Notes: a model not told the origin generated them from the sequence alone. A stretch of DNA of 64,000 nucleotides from Thiotrichaceae bacterium (GCA_012960105.1 DUBV01000053.1:1-64000), one strand, 5' to 3'; shown: positions 1 to 8,499, numbered from the stretch's first letter. Numbers and translations: made by a program.

Positions 1-57
1 CCTAAAGATAAGAAGAAGAAATTAAAAGTTGGTTTTTTTGGCGGAATCAGTTTGTGA
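1..57 (+). CDS. C-terminal tail of an unknown protein (partial)
   Basis: An open frame enters from the left window edge and ends at TGA 55-57. The visible tail is lysine-rich followed by a Gly/Phe-rich end (PKDKKKKLKVGFFGGISL). Its stop overlaps the GTG start of the next gene by four bases, the classic sign of translational coupling in an operon. Too little is visible to name a family. Confidence 0.45.
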   Translation, partial: PKDKKKKLKVGFFGGISL

Positions 58-329
58 GAAAATTACTATTAATAATTTTGTTATTTACATTTGGGCAAGC
101 TCATTCTATAGCATTTATGAATGAAGAACTCCTTAATTATACATATCGGGGCATCGAATATGAGTGCGTATTCTTTTCTAAACATTCAGAACCCCCGATA
201 TTATACGATGCTAGGGATCATATCTTATGTGGTGACCAAATTATTAATCCATTCGATAATGTATTTGGTATTGAAACTGAATGGCGGGCACTTTTTTACA
301 TTGAAGATAATGAAATAACCTATCTTTAA
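54..329 (+). CDS. small exported hypothetical protein
   Basis: 91 residues from a GTG start that overlaps the upstream stop (GTGA). The first ~19 residues form a clear Sec signal peptide (MRK, a hydrophobic LLLIILLFTF core, then GQAHS), so the mature protein is probably periplasmic or secreted. The mature part has two Cys residues (in YECVFF and ILCGDQ) that could form a disulfide, and many aromatic and acidic residues. A good Shine-Dalgarno sequence for the next small gene follows directly, supporting a run of small co-transcribed genes. I do not recognise the family. Confidence 0.5.
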   Translation: MRKLLLIILLFTFGQAHSIAFMNEELLNYTYRGIEYECVFFSKHSEPPILYDARDHILCGDQIINPFDNVFGIETEWRALFYIEDNEITYL

Positions 330-339
330 GGAGAATATC

Positions 340-516
340 ATGGAAAAAGCAATGGATTTAATCACTCTGAATAAATATTTAGCTGAGATTGAAAAGCAAG
401 CCAAATCAATTCAACTGAACCCCATTCGTAAAACAATTTGTTTTTATAAGGGTATGGAATTTATCATATCTGAAGACATTATCACCGGTAAATGCCATAT
501 ATTAGAAGGAGGGTGA
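340..516 (+). CDS. small hypothetical protein, 58 aa
   Basis: Starts at ATG 340 after a strong AAGGAGA ribosome binding site (328-334) and ends at TGA 514-516. The product (MEKAMDLITLNKYLAEIEK...) has an amphipathic N-terminal helix and no signal peptide. It sits 10 bases after the preceding gene and is followed by another strong AAGGAGGG site, so it reads as the third member of an operon of tiny genes. No family recognised. Confidence 0.45.
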   Translation: MEKAMDLITLNKYLAEIEKQAKSIQLNPIRKTICFYKGMEFIISEDIITGKCHILEGG

Positions 517-517
517 C

Positions 518-595
518 ATGAAAACACTATCACTAATATTTCAATGCGGCTTCTTCCTTTCAATTCTCTTTTGTTTTTTGTTGCTTAATCAATAG
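518..595 (+). CDS. candidate 25-residue membrane peptide
   Basis: ATG 518 follows an AGAAGGAGGG Shine-Dalgarno sequence that lies inside the end of the previous gene. The 25-residue product is almost wholly hydrophobic after MKTLS and would form one transmembrane helix. The strong ribosome binding site and one-base spacing from the previous stop argue that it is translated. Its function is unknown; it resembles entry or lysis peptides of mobile elements only in size and hydrophobicity. Confidence 0.4.
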   Translation: MKTLSLIFQCGFFLSILFCFLLLNQ

Positions 596-706
596 CACTT
601 GTTGAGTGAGAAGCAGAACAATTGTGATTAACCTATGTTTCATAATTTTTCTGCACCATCATTAATGAATTATATATTCGCCATATGAAATACTGACAAT
701 TTCCGG

Positions 707-796
707 CATTTCATTGATCGCCATAAACACCCTTTGATGGAAGGCCTGACGCCAGCAGAAATGTCGCGTCCAAATCAGCGCGTAGAATCAGCTTAA
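707..796 (+). pseudogene. C-terminal scrap of an IS3/IS481-like transposase
   Basis: A frame without a plausible start reads FIDRHKHPLMEGLTPAEMSR and ends at TAA 794-796. The pattern of an aromatic-Asp-Arg-x-x-x-Pro stretch followed by G-x-TPAE resembles the extreme C-terminus of DDE transposases (normally YNxxRPHxxLGGxTPAE). It overlaps the 3' end of the transporter gene on the other strand by nine bases. Nothing of the catalytic domain remains, so this is at best a relic. The match rests on about 30 residues and is tentative. Confidence 0.35.
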
Positions 797-2047
797 AGGT
801 TCGTTTCTGCGGTCGGTAACGCCCAGCGCGAACAGGAAGGAGATCACAGCCGCCAGCATGATGTACCAGGCGAAGGCGAGGTCATCATGTGTGCGCTCGA
901 TCAGCCACACGGCTACTATGGGGCTGGTTCCACCCAGCAGGGCAAAGGTGATGTTGTAGCTGACACTGACCGCCGTTACGCGGATTTTCTGAGGGAACAT
1001 TTCCGTCATGATCGCAGGGAGTGATGCTGCGTAACAGGCAACCAGGACAACGAAACCCATTTGTCCGGCAAGGATCAGCCCTGCATCGTGGTGGTGCATT
1101 AATTTAAGCAGTGGAAAGGCCAGCACGGCAATGCCACCGGTTCCGATCAAAATCAGCTTCTTACGGCCCCAGGCATCGGAGAGTTTTGCAAATAACGGCA
1201 ATAGCGCCAGTAGCAGAACCATCGACACAGTGTTAATGGCCAGAGCTTCCGAGCGCGTCTCATGCACGTTCTTGACCAACCAGGTAACGACGTAGACAAA
1301 GATCAGGTAGAAGGTCACGGCATTGACAACATTCAGGCCCACGACTCTGAAAATTGCTTTACCGTGGCTCTTGAAGGCCTCGAGCAATGGCGGTTTTTGA
1401 TGCTCGATCACCGGCTGTTCAGCAAGGCCGCGGCGTATGAAAAAGCCCACCAGGGATACGGAGATGCCCGCCAGGAAGGCGACTCGCCAGCCCCAATTGG
1501 TGAGCGCTTCGGCATCCATGCTGTTGCTTAACAATGCACCCACTGCGGAACCCAACAGGGTACCTCCGGTGGCGCCGAACATGGACCAACTGGTGAAGAA
1601 CGCACGCCTTCCGGCAGGGGCACTTTCTGCCAGGAACACAATCGAACTGGTGTACTCACCACCCACTGCGACGCCCTGGATCATGCGCAGGAGCACCATC
1701 AGGATCGCAGCCGCGACCCCGATGGTTTCGTAGGTGGGCAGCAGGCCAATCAGGAATGTTGGTACCGCCATGCACATCACGGAAAGCTGCATCGCGCGGG
1801 CGCGACCATAGCGATCACCGATGTGGCCGAAAATTGCTCCGCCCACCGGCCGCATCAGGAAGCCGGCCGCAAAAGCGCCGAACGCTGCGATCAATGACAC
1901 CGACGGATTATCGGAGGGAAAAAACTGCACCGCGATGATGGAGGCAAAAAACCCATACACTCCAAAGTCGTACCATTCGAGCACATTGCCGATGATACCA
2001 GCGGTAATGGTGCGTTTTCTGGACCAGGTTTGTGTTGTTGTTGACAT
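788..2047 (-). CDS. MFS transporter, metabolite:H+ symporter (MHS/ProP-like)
   Basis: 419 residues with about 12 hydrophobic segments. Family marks are NVLEWYDFGVYGFFA in helix 1 and GHIGDRYGRARAM in the loop between helices 2 and 3, the MHS signature shared by ProP, ShiA and KgtP. It should import an organic acid or osmolyte with protons across the inner membrane; the substrate cannot be told from sequence. The gene is visibly much richer in G+C than everything around it, lies alone between two broken genes, and has no catabolic neighbours, which points to recent acquisition. The ATG at 2047 is preceded by GAGGGA about ten bases upstream. Confidence 0.85.
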   Translation of the reverse strand: MSTTTQTWSRKRTITAGIIGNVLEWYDFGVYGFFASIIAVQFFPSDNPSVSLIAAFGAFAAGFLMRPVGGAIFGHIGDRYGRARAMQLSVMCMAVPTFLIGLLPTYETIGVAAAILMVLLRMIQGVAVGGEYTSSIVFLAESAPAGRRAFFTSWSMFGATGGTLLGSAVGALLSNSMDAEALTNWGWRVAFLAGISVSLVGFFIRRGLAEQPVIEHQKPPLLEAFKSHGKAIFRVVGLNVVNAVTFYLIFVYVVTWLVKNVHETRSEALAINTVSMVLLLALLPLFAKLSDAWGRKKLILIGTGGIAVLAFPLLKLMHHHDAGLILAGQMGFVVLVACYAASLPAIMTEMFPQKIRVTAVSVSYNITFALLGGTSPIVAVWLIERTHDDLAFAWYIMLAAVISFLFALGVTDRRNEPLS

Positions 2048-2137
2048 CCGGAAGTCCCTCGAAGATTACACGACTAGAATAAAAGCTCCTTATGGAAAAA
2101 TCCACATAAAAAAGGGCCGGAGCGGAATGGCACTAAG

Positions 2138-2334
2138 TTATGCGTTTTCAACATTATAGTCACCGTCCTGAACCTTATCCCATTTTGAAAACCAACTTAG
2201 AAATTCATCGGCTTGCTCACCCCAAAATGCATCAGCATCTGTCACTTCAACCGGTCAATGCAACACATGCGTTAAATCTCTGTGCTGGAGCGACGACGTA
2301 TCTCTTTAATGTGTTTCTCGGTACTATTATTCAT
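2138..2334 (-). pseudogene. acs: 5' remnant of an acetyl-CoA synthetase gene
   Basis: Read leftward, an ATG at 2334 with a GGAG ribosome binding site (2342-2346) opens a frame that stops after 20 codons. In another frame, 2254 to 2138 encodes VEVTDADAFWGEQADEFLSW and then FSKWDKVQDGDYNVENA, followed by a stop. The FWGEQA...W...WDKV pattern is the N-terminal acetyl-CoA synthetase signature (ACAS_N). The remainder (~600 codons) is missing; the break falls next to GGCACTAAGTTATGCG at about 2129-2144, which could be an insertion-sequence end. A frameshift plus truncation make it non-functional. Confidence 0.55.
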
Positions 2335-2921
2335 AGTAAGACTCCTGTTTATAAATTTAACTTATTAGAAGTCTCTCTTAATATTTAGCTCAATGCTGTC
2401 TCATATGTTTTGACGGCCTATGAACGCCCTATAAAACGCCCTTTAAACGGACGAAAATGAATTAGATATGGCAACACATGGATAGGTAAGAAAACGCAAG
2501 TGTACATCAAGGTGTACATCAAATAAGGAGAGATAACGGATAGTGTTGCTATAGCTATCTATTAGAGAAGTAAATGGCGGTGGTTCCAGTCTCGAGCTAT
2601 ATGGTCTCAGTCTATAAATTCCCTGTTTTAGGGAATAATACAGGGAATATTTACTCTTTTTCCTTTCTAAAAACATGCAACTGCTCGAATACCGCCAAGC
2701 GGCGCCATTCTAGCATTTCACCTTTGCTAGTTGTCAAAAATTAACAGGGAATTATCAGGGAAAAGCTTAGTTGAATAATTTTATCACAAATAAAGTTTTG
2801 TCAAATATCTCTAAATTTTCAATGGGTTGCATAATTTCAACGGAGGGTCTTTAATAAAACTTAAATTGCATCTCGGTGGGACTGATTTGTATCAATCAGC
2901 AACTTTCCCTGGAGTGGTGTA
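2335..2921. other. intergenic junction between broken acs and the mobile cassette
   Basis: About 590 bases without a credible gene. It holds a 12-base tandem repeat (TGTACATCAA at 2501-2510 and 2513-2522), repeated CAGGGAAT motifs (listed separately), two short inverted repeats (CCGC-CAA-GCGG at 2692-2702; CTAGC...GCTAG at 2710-2730), and the ribosome binding site GGAGTGG of the methyltransferase. The layout resembles a recombinase attachment or arm-site region; no integrase gene of the tyrosine type remains. Confidence 0.4.
2618..2763. repeat. iterated CAGGGAAT motifs, possible recombinase arm sites
   Basis: The octamer CAGGGAAT or a one-base variant occurs at 2618-2625 (inverted), 2629-2636 (TAGGGAAT), 2641-2648, 2745-2752 and 2756-2763 (CAGGGAAA). 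Within each direct pair the spacing is 11-12 bases, about one helical turn, as expected of sites bound cooperatively on one face of DNA. Two inverted repeats lie between the clusters. Binding by an integrase or excisionase is inference. Confidence 0.45.
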
Positions 2922-4241
2922 ATGACTAGTAAAGTAAAAATTGAATATGTCAGCATAGAGAAACTTTTACCTTATGCAAAAAATGCACGAGCACATAGTG
3001 CTAAACAGATAAAACAAATTACAAAAAGCATTCAGCAATTTAACTTTATCAATCCGGTTATTATTGATGAAAACTTTCAAATAATTGCAGGACATGGGCG
3101 GGTTCTGGCCGCTGAGCATATTAAGTTAACTCAAGTACCAACCATTCAGGTCACTCACCTAACTGAATCAGAAATTCGTGCCTATCGTCTTGCTGATAAC
3201 AAACTGGCAGATAATTCAAACTGGGACAATGAGCTACTCAAAATAGAGCTCGAATACTTGACTAATATAGACATCGATATTGATGTCAACTTAACAGGTT
3301 TTGAAACAGCAGAAATTGATGTCCTGTTAAATACACCACTAGAAGAGGACCCCGAAGATCCTCCCCCTCTTCTACCTGAAGCCGAAGATATTGTTACACG
3401 ACAGGGTGATCTTTGGCTCTGCGGTCCGCATAAAATAATTTGTGGTGATTGCCGCGACGAAAATACTCTCAATACACTCATGGGAAAATCAAAAGCAAGG
3501 ATAATAATTACAGACCCACCATATAACGTACCAATCGACGGCCATGTTTGCGGTCTTGGAAAAATAAAACATAAGGATTTTGCAATGGCAAGCGGTGAAA
3601 TGACTTCACCTGAATTTGCTCATTTCTTAAAACAATGCTTCGAAAAATTTGTTCAATTTTCAACAGATGGGTCGTTGCATTTTGTTTTTATGGACTGGCG
3701 TCATCTCCAAGAACTCCTGACTGCCGGTAATGATATATACGAAACATTTATTAATTTATGCATTTGGGTTAAAACCAACGCAGGAATGGGGAGTCTTTAC
3801 CGCTCGCAGCACGAACTGATAGCTATATTTAAGAATGGATTAGCACCCCATATTAATAACATTGAACTAGGAAAATACGGTCGTTATAGAACAAATGTCT
3901 GGAGCTATCCTGGTGTTAATTCGTTTGGAAAAGAACGTGATGAGACACTCGCAATGCACCCAACCGTTAAACCAATTGCAATGATCGCAGACGCCATAAT
4001 GGATGTTACAAATCACAATGATATTGTTTTGGATGGATTCGTTGGTTCAGGCACCACCCTGCTAGCAGCAGAACAAACGAATCGGCGTTGCTATGCTATT
4101 GAAATCGACCCCCGATATGTCGACGTCGCGTTAAATCGTTGGATGGCAGCAACGAGCAAGATGCCTGTCCATGCTAAATCGAATTTACCTTTTACTGAAA
4201 TCGCAGAACAGCGACTCACACAAAAGACTTGTGAGGCGTAA
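2922..4241 (+). CDS. ParB-like nuclease domain / DNA adenine or cytosine-N4 methyltransferase
   Basis: 439 residues. Residues ~8-95 form a ParB/sulfiredoxin-like domain (IEKLLPYAKNAR, IIAGHGRVLAA, RLADNKLA). The C-terminal half is an amino-methyltransferase with motif IV DPPY at ~198-201 preceding the SAM-binding FVGSGTT at ~373-379, the beta-class order. It should methylate exocyclic amino groups of DNA; the recognition sequence is unknown. No restriction endonuclease is adjacent, so it is an orphan phage-type methylase rather than half of a restriction system. The stop is three bases before the next gene. The ATG at 2922 follows GGAGTGG. Confidence 0.88.
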   Translation: MTSKVKIEYVSIEKLLPYAKNARAHSAKQIKQITKSIQQFNFINPVIIDENFQIIAGHGRVLAAEHIKLTQVPTIQVTHLTESEIRAYRLADNKLADNSNWDNELLKIELEYLTNIDIDIDVNLTGFETAEIDVLLNTPLEEDPEDPPPLLPEAEDIVTRQGDLWLCGPHKIICGDCRDENTLNTLMGKSKARIIITDPPYNVPIDGHVCGLGKIKHKDFAMASGEMTSPEFAHFLKQCFEKFVQFSTDGSLHFVFMDWRHLQELLTAGNDIYETFINLCIWVKTNAGMGSLYRSQHELIAIFKNGLAPHINNIELGKYGRYRTNVWSYPGVNSFGKERDETLAMHPTVKPIAMIADAIMDVTNHNDIVLDGFVGSGTTLLAAEQTNRRCYAIEIDPRYVDVALNRWMAATSKMPVHAKSNLPFTEIAEQRLTQKTCEA

Positions 4242-4244
4242 AAG

Positions 4245-4646
4245 ATGGCATCCGATGACGATAAGGTTGGTTACAAAAAACCTCCACAGAAAAATCAATT
4301 CAAGCCTGGCAAATCGGGCAATCCCAAGGGACGACCGAAAGGGTTGAAAAATCTTGCTACTGATCTCCAAGAGGAACTTGAACAAAAAATAGTAGTAACA
4401 GAAGGCAACAAACCTCAAGAAATCACCAAGCAACGCGCAATGATCAAAACATTATTCGCTAAAGCGATGAAGGGAGATATCCGCGCATCCAATGTCGTTA
4501 TCAATTTAATCTTGGGGCTAGAACAAACTAAAAGTAATCAATCATCACCTGAAAAAATATCAGAAGATGACCAAGCGATTCTTGACGCTTTTCTTAAAAA
4601 TGCTCTCTCAAGTAAAACAACAAATGGGGAGAATAATGATGAGTGA
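4245..4646 (+). CDS. DUF5681 domain protein (probable terminase-associated)
   Basis: 133 residues. The N-terminus contains the DUF5681 hallmark QFKPGKSGNPKGRPKG (about residues 17-32), a basic, glycine-rich stretch, followed by a helical region ending in an acidic tail. Proteins of this family sit directly before terminase large subunits and may be the small-subunit equivalent that binds DNA, which is inferred from position. Its end overlaps the terminase start (ATG inside the last codons), suggesting translational coupling. Confidence 0.8.
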   Translation: MASDDDKVGYKKPPQKNQFKPGKSGNPKGRPKGLKNLATDLQEELEQKIVVTEGNKPQEITKQRAMIKTLFAKAMKGDIRASNVVINLILGLEQTKSNQSSPEKISEDDQAILDAFLKNALSSKTTNGENNDE

Positions 4647-6072
4647 TAAAAAAACTCTAAATGCAATTTTACGAAATGATCTCGGACTATTCATTCAAAA
4701 AATATTTCAAACTGTCTCGCAGGGTAGTGTTTATCTTCATAGCTGGCACATAGATGCTATCGCGTATGTGTTAACAGAATGCATGAATGGCAATATTCAA
4801 CGTCTGGTAATTAATCTCCCTCCTCGTTATATGAAGTCCATATCAGTCTCAGTGGCATTTACTGCTTTTTTGTTAGGGCACAAACCAACTTCTAAGATAA
4901 TTTGCGCAAGCTATACACAAGACTTATCAGAGAAACACGCCGCAGATACCCGAATGGCAATGGAATCTAATTGGTATCACGATGTCTTTCCGCATACATC
5001 TCTATCCGTTAAAAAAAATACGAAATCTGAATTTGTTACTAATCAAAATGGATTCCGTCTAGCAACTTCAGTGGGTGGCTCTCTAACTGGTCGAGGTGGG
5101 AATTTTATTATTATTGACGATCCTCATAAAGCCGATGAATTACTATCAGATACAAAACGCGAAAAGGTACTGAATTGGTTTGATCAAACCGCATCGACGC
5201 GGCTAGATGATAAGAAGAATGGCGCAATTATTGTTATTCAACAGCGACTCCATCAAGCTGATCTTGCTGGCTACTTATTAGACAAAAAACACTGGTATCA
5301 CCTCAATCTTCCTGTAATTGCAGAAAAAGATGAAAAGATTCAAATTGGTCCTAATAAATTTCATCACAGAAAATGCGATGAAATATTGCACCCTGAACGA
5401 GAATCGATGAAAGAACTTGATCAACTCAAACTGGAAATGGGCGAATACGCATTTGCAGGTCAATATCAACAACGTCCTTCTCCAATAGGAGGTGGTATTG
5501 TCAAATGGTCGTGGTTTAAGACCTACTATAAACTGAAAAATAAAATGCACACTGCACATATCATTCAGAGTTGGGATGTCGCAACCACTGCAGAAAAATA
5601 TAGTGACTACACTGTTTGTATTACAGCCTATGCGATGGATCACAATCTTTACATTGTTGATATTCATAGAGCTAAATATGAGTTCCCAAAACTTAGAGAT
5701 TTAATCTTTAAAATGGCAAACAAATATAATGCAACTGATGTGATGATTGAAGCTGCTGGAGCAGGGCAACATCTCATACAGCAAATTCAAGAAGACATAA
5801 AATCCATGCAATATATACCCTTTTCCTTATCATGGTCTAAACCCAAGGAAGACAAAGCGACGAGGCTAATGGCTGAAGCATCTGAAATTGAGAGGGGAAG
5901 AGTTTTTCTGCCTAAATCAGCCAAATGGCTTGAGGTATTTCAAACAGAGTTGTTAAATTTCCCGAATGGTTTACATGATGACCAAGTGGATAGTCTCACG
6001 TTACTGCTTCAGTGGGATCGCGTGCGTTATCGTTATAAAAAATCTTCATCACCCTTCGTCATTTATTCCTGA
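4639..6072 (+). CDS. phage terminase large subunit
   Basis: About 477 residues from ATG 4639, chosen because GGGGAG lies seven bases upstream; an ATG at 4636 is the alternative, and a more distant in-frame ATG at 4567 would run through the previous gene. ATPase domain: INLPPRYMKS (Walker-A-like, ~61-67) and FIIIDDPHKADE (Walker B). Nuclease domain: QSWDVAT, DVMIEAAGAG and DDQVDSL carry the acidic metal-binding residues of the RNase-H-like fold. It would package or cut DNA, but no portal or capsid genes accompany it. Confidence 0.88.
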   Translation: MSDKKTLNAILRNDLGLFIQKIFQTVSQGSVYLHSWHIDAIAYVLTECMNGNIQRLVINLPPRYMKSISVSVAFTAFLLGHKPTSKIICASYTQDLSEKHAADTRMAMESNWYHDVFPHTSLSVKKNTKSEFVTNQNGFRLATSVGGSLTGRGGNFIIIDDPHKADELLSDTKREKVLNWFDQTASTRLDDKKNGAIIVIQQRLHQADLAGYLLDKKHWYHLNLPVIAEKDEKIQIGPNKFHHRKCDEILHPERESMKELDQLKLEMGEYAFAGQYQQRPSPIGGGIVKWSWFKTYYKLKNKMHTAHIIQSWDVATTAEKYSDYTVCITAYAMDHNLYIVDIHRAKYEFPKLRDLIFKMANKYNATDVMIEAAGAGQHLIQQIQEDIKSMQYIPFSLSWSKPKEDKATRLMAEASEIERGRVFLPKSAKWLEVFQTELLNFPNGLHDDQVDSLTLLLQWDRVRYRYKKSSSPFVIYS

Positions 6073-6118
6073 TAAATACGCCTTAATTGACTGGCTTTGC
6101 TGGCGACAGTATGGCTCC

Positions 6119-6553
6119 ATGGAGTCTATGAAACATGAAGTTATCAAAAAGCCATTGTCATTAAATGATATTGAAACAAGCACTAAAATTAAACTACGTG
6201 AGTCATTCGAATCAACGTTTAATGTTCCACTGCAACATAACGTCAGTCTTGATTTTATTAAAGGCAATTTAGCCTGGGCGATTCAAGCAAAACAACAAAA
6301 ACAAAATCCTAATGCCTTAAGACAAAAACTAATCAAAAAGGCTAACTGCGCCACACCTAAACATAAAACACTTTATCAAACGGGCACACGCCTTGTGCGT
6401 GAATGGCAAGAAGTAACCTATGAAGTCACCGTTATGGACAAGGGCTATCACTGGCAAGGGAAACAATACCGAAGCTTGACTGCCATAGCCTTTGATATCA
6501 CAGGAACGAAATGGTCAGGACCGCGTTTCTTTGGATTAAATGATAAAGAATAA
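6119..6553 (+). CDS. DUF2924 protein
   Basis: About 144 residues. Recognisable DUF2924 features are a helical N-terminus and the C-terminal block GTRLVREWQ...YEVTVMDKGYHWQGKQYRSLTAIAFDITGTKWSGPRFFGL, given here in pieces. The start is uncertain: ATG 6119 gives a normal family length; the frame stays open upstream through the terminase end. It lies eight bases before the serine recombinase, the standard pairing for DUF2924, so a role as recombinase partner or directionality factor is a reasonable guess, not shown. Confidence 0.78.
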   Translation: MESMKHEVIKKPLSLNDIETSTKIKLRESFESTFNVPLQHNVSLDFIKGNLAWAIQAKQQKQNPNALRQKLIKKANCATPKHKTLYQTGTRLVREWQEVTYEVTVMDKGYHWQGKQYRSLTAIAFDITGTKWSGPRFFGLNDKE

Positions 6554-6561
6554 AAACCCAA

Positions 6562-8280
6562 ATGAATAAACCAACGCCCTCTTTAAAACGATGCGCCATC
6601 TACACGCGTAAATCATCAGAAGAAGGATTAGAGCAATCGTTTAATTCTCTAGATGCACAACGGGAAGCCTGTGAGTCTTATATCAAAAGCCAACAACACG
6701 AAGGCTGGACAACATTAGCCACTCAATATAATGACGGTGGTTTTTCTGGTGGGAATACTGAACGCCCTGCCCTGAAAACATTAATCAATGATGTAAAACT
6801 TGGAAAAATTGATGTAGTAATCGTCTATAAGGTTGACCGTCTCAGTCGCTCGCTAGCGGACTTTGTCAAGATTATCGATTTATTTGATCAACATGACGTG
6901 TCTTTCGTCTCAGTGACACAACAATTTAACACCTCTAGTTCAATGGGCAGATTAACTCTCAATGTACTTCTTTCCTTTGCCCAATTTGAACGGGAAGTCA
7001 CTAGCGAACGAATACGAGACAAAATTGCCGCCTCGAAAAAAAGAGGTATGTGGATGGGTGGTGTTGTGCCATTAGGCTATGACGTTATTGATAAGAAACT
7101 AGTGGTGAATAATGTTGAAGCCAAAATCGTAAAGCATATTTATGAACGCTATATAAAACTCGGCACTGTCAGAAAACTCAAAGAAGAGCTAGATGCTGAA
7201 GGTTATCTCAGTAAACAACGTAAGAAAGATCAATGTCGTGGTGGAGGCAAACCCTTTGGTCGAGGCGCACTGTATGCCTTACTCAAAAATCCACTTTATA
7301 TAGGAAAGGTTGCACACCAAGGCAATCTATTTGAAGGTCAACACGCGGCTATTGTTGATACCTCATTATGGGATACAGCACAAACCTTATTAAATGAAAA
7401 CAAACAAAATAATCAGACTAGAAACTCTGTGAAAGATCCCAGTTTTTTTTCAGGGATAATTTTTGATGATAACAACAACTCGATGAGTCCAGCACACACC
7501 CGTAAAGGCAACCGTCGTTATCGCTATTATGTATCTCAAGCAGTATTACAATATCGTGAAGCGGATGCAGGCAGTGTCATACGCATCTCTGCTAATAAGA
7601 TTGAAGGTCCTGTCATTAAACGTCTGATGCAATGCCTACGAACACCAAATGAATTACTTAACGCTTTCAGTCATCTTAAATTAAGTGCAAAACAACAATC
7701 CACCCTAATCCTTAATTCAAAAAATGCTGCAACTAATTGGGATGTTCTATCTCCTGCAAATAAAATTTCTTGTTTGAAAATAATTACTCGAAAAATAATG
7801 GTTGGATGTAAAAGTATTGATATCACCCTCTCTCGTGCTGGAATGACTGAGTATTTAATAAATTCCAATTCTGACAACAAAACATCAAATGAGAATGTTG
7901 ATGATGAATTTTTACTCTCTATTCCCACCAGACTCAAACATTGTAATAGTGAATCAAAACTTATTATTGGTGACAAATATGCCAGTGATAATAACCCCAC
8001 TACAATATGTGCAATACAAAACGCACTTAAAAAAGCATTAAGTTGGAATCAGGCATTAACTACAGGAGAAGTTTCAAATATGGCACAACTGGCAAAACAA
8101 GAAAATGTCACGCAACGTTATATCGCCCATCTCATTAAGCTTGCCTTTCTCGCACCCGATATTATTGAAGCCATTATTAAAGGTGATATTCCTAAAAAAC
8201 TAACATTGGGTCGTCTGAAGGAAGGATTTGCATATGACTGGGATGAACAACGCAAAGAACTTGAGTTTAATCATCAATAA
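6562..8280 (+). CDS. large serine recombinase
   Basis: 572 residues. The N-terminal resolvase domain shows CAIYTRKSSEEG with the nucleophile Ser18, the KVDRLSRS loop at ~90-97, and SFAQFEREVTSERI of the dimer helix. A recombinase domain follows (GYDV...IYERY...GRGALYALLKNPLYIGK, ~165-255), then a long helical C-terminus. It should catalyse site-specific integration or excision of this cassette. The frame is intact, so the enzyme may still be active. The usual zinc-ribbon cysteines are not evident. Confidence 0.9.
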   Translation: MNKPTPSLKRCAIYTRKSSEEGLEQSFNSLDAQREACESYIKSQQHEGWTTLATQYNDGGFSGGNTERPALKTLINDVKLGKIDVVIVYKVDRLSRSLADFVKIIDLFDQHDVSFVSVTQQFNTSSSMGRLTLNVLLSFAQFEREVTSERIRDKIAASKKRGMWMGGVVPLGYDVIDKKLVVNNVEAKIVKHIYERYIKLGTVRKLKEELDAEGYLSKQRKKDQCRGGGKPFGRGALYALLKNPLYIGKVAHQGNLFEGQHAAIVDTSLWDTAQTLLNENKQNNQTRNSVKDPSFFSGIIFDDNNNSMSPAHTRKGNRRYRYYVSQAVLQYREADAGSVIRISANKIEGPVIKRLMQCLRTPNELLNAFSHLKLSAKQQSTLILNSKNAATNWDVLSPANKISCLKIITRKIMVGCKSIDITLSRAGMTEYLINSNSDNKTSNENVDDEFLLSIPTRLKHCNSESKLIIGDKYASDNNPTTICAIQNALKKALSWNQALTTGEVSNMAQLAKQENVTQRYIAHLIKLAFLAPDIIEAIIKGDIPKKLTLGRLKEGFAYDWDEQRKELEFNHQ

Positions 8281-8469
8281 CTTATTGTTAAGACGCAATC
8301 ACGTATTTAAAGCCTATTTTCTATGTTGTTATTTCGAATATTTTTTAAGCACTCCATTCACATTTATCGCCAACATTACAGACAAAAGGTTCATATTCTT
8401 TACAACCATTACTATGGTATTCTTCTATTTCTTTCTGGCGATAAAAAAATTAAAAATAACAATGAGACT

Positions 8470-8499
8470 TATAAATTAAATTCACGCTTTTAATTTATA
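8470..8499. repeat. AT-rich inverted repeat downstream of the recombinase
   Basis: Eleven-base arms TATAAATTAAA (8470-8480) and TTTAATTTATA (8489-8499) separated by eight bases. It is the only notable structure in the 249-base gap 8281-8529. It could be a recombination-site arm or a weak hairpin; it lacks the GC-rich stem of a normal terminator. Confidence 0.3.

Larger units (their letters stand above)
2922..8280 (+). mobile_element. phage-derived cassette ending in a large serine recombinase
   Basis: Five rightward genes are packed with gaps of a few bases: ParB-like/DNA methyltransferase, DUF5681, terminase large subunit, DUF2924, serine recombinase. This order is a known accessory module of proteobacterial prophages and islands. 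There is no portal, capsid, tail or lysis gene, so it cannot be a complete phage. Exact ends are not visible; the left end lies somewhere in 2400-2921 and the right end in 8281-8529, where an AT-rich inverted repeat occurs. Confidence 0.7.

Noticed and set aside
2570-2625. Possible tRNA 3' fragment (GGTTCCAGTCTCG) at an attachment site
   Set aside because: No acceptor stem, anticodon arm or CCA end can be folded around it.
2443-2676. 77-codon leftward frame containing the 12-base tandem repeat
   Set aside because: The amino-acid repeat simply follows the DNA repeat, there is no ribosome binding site, and the sequence spans the CAGGGAAT cluster.
2922-4241. Methyltransferase as part of a restriction or phage-defence system
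   Set aside because: No endonuclease, helicase or other defence gene is adjacent; the ParB-like fusion and terminase neighbours indicate a phage accessory methylase.
8228-8479. Hydrophobic 83-codon frame overlapping the recombinase 3' end
   Set aside because: It begins inside the recombinase gene in another frame, lacks a ribosome binding site and consists of low-complexity AT-rich sequence.
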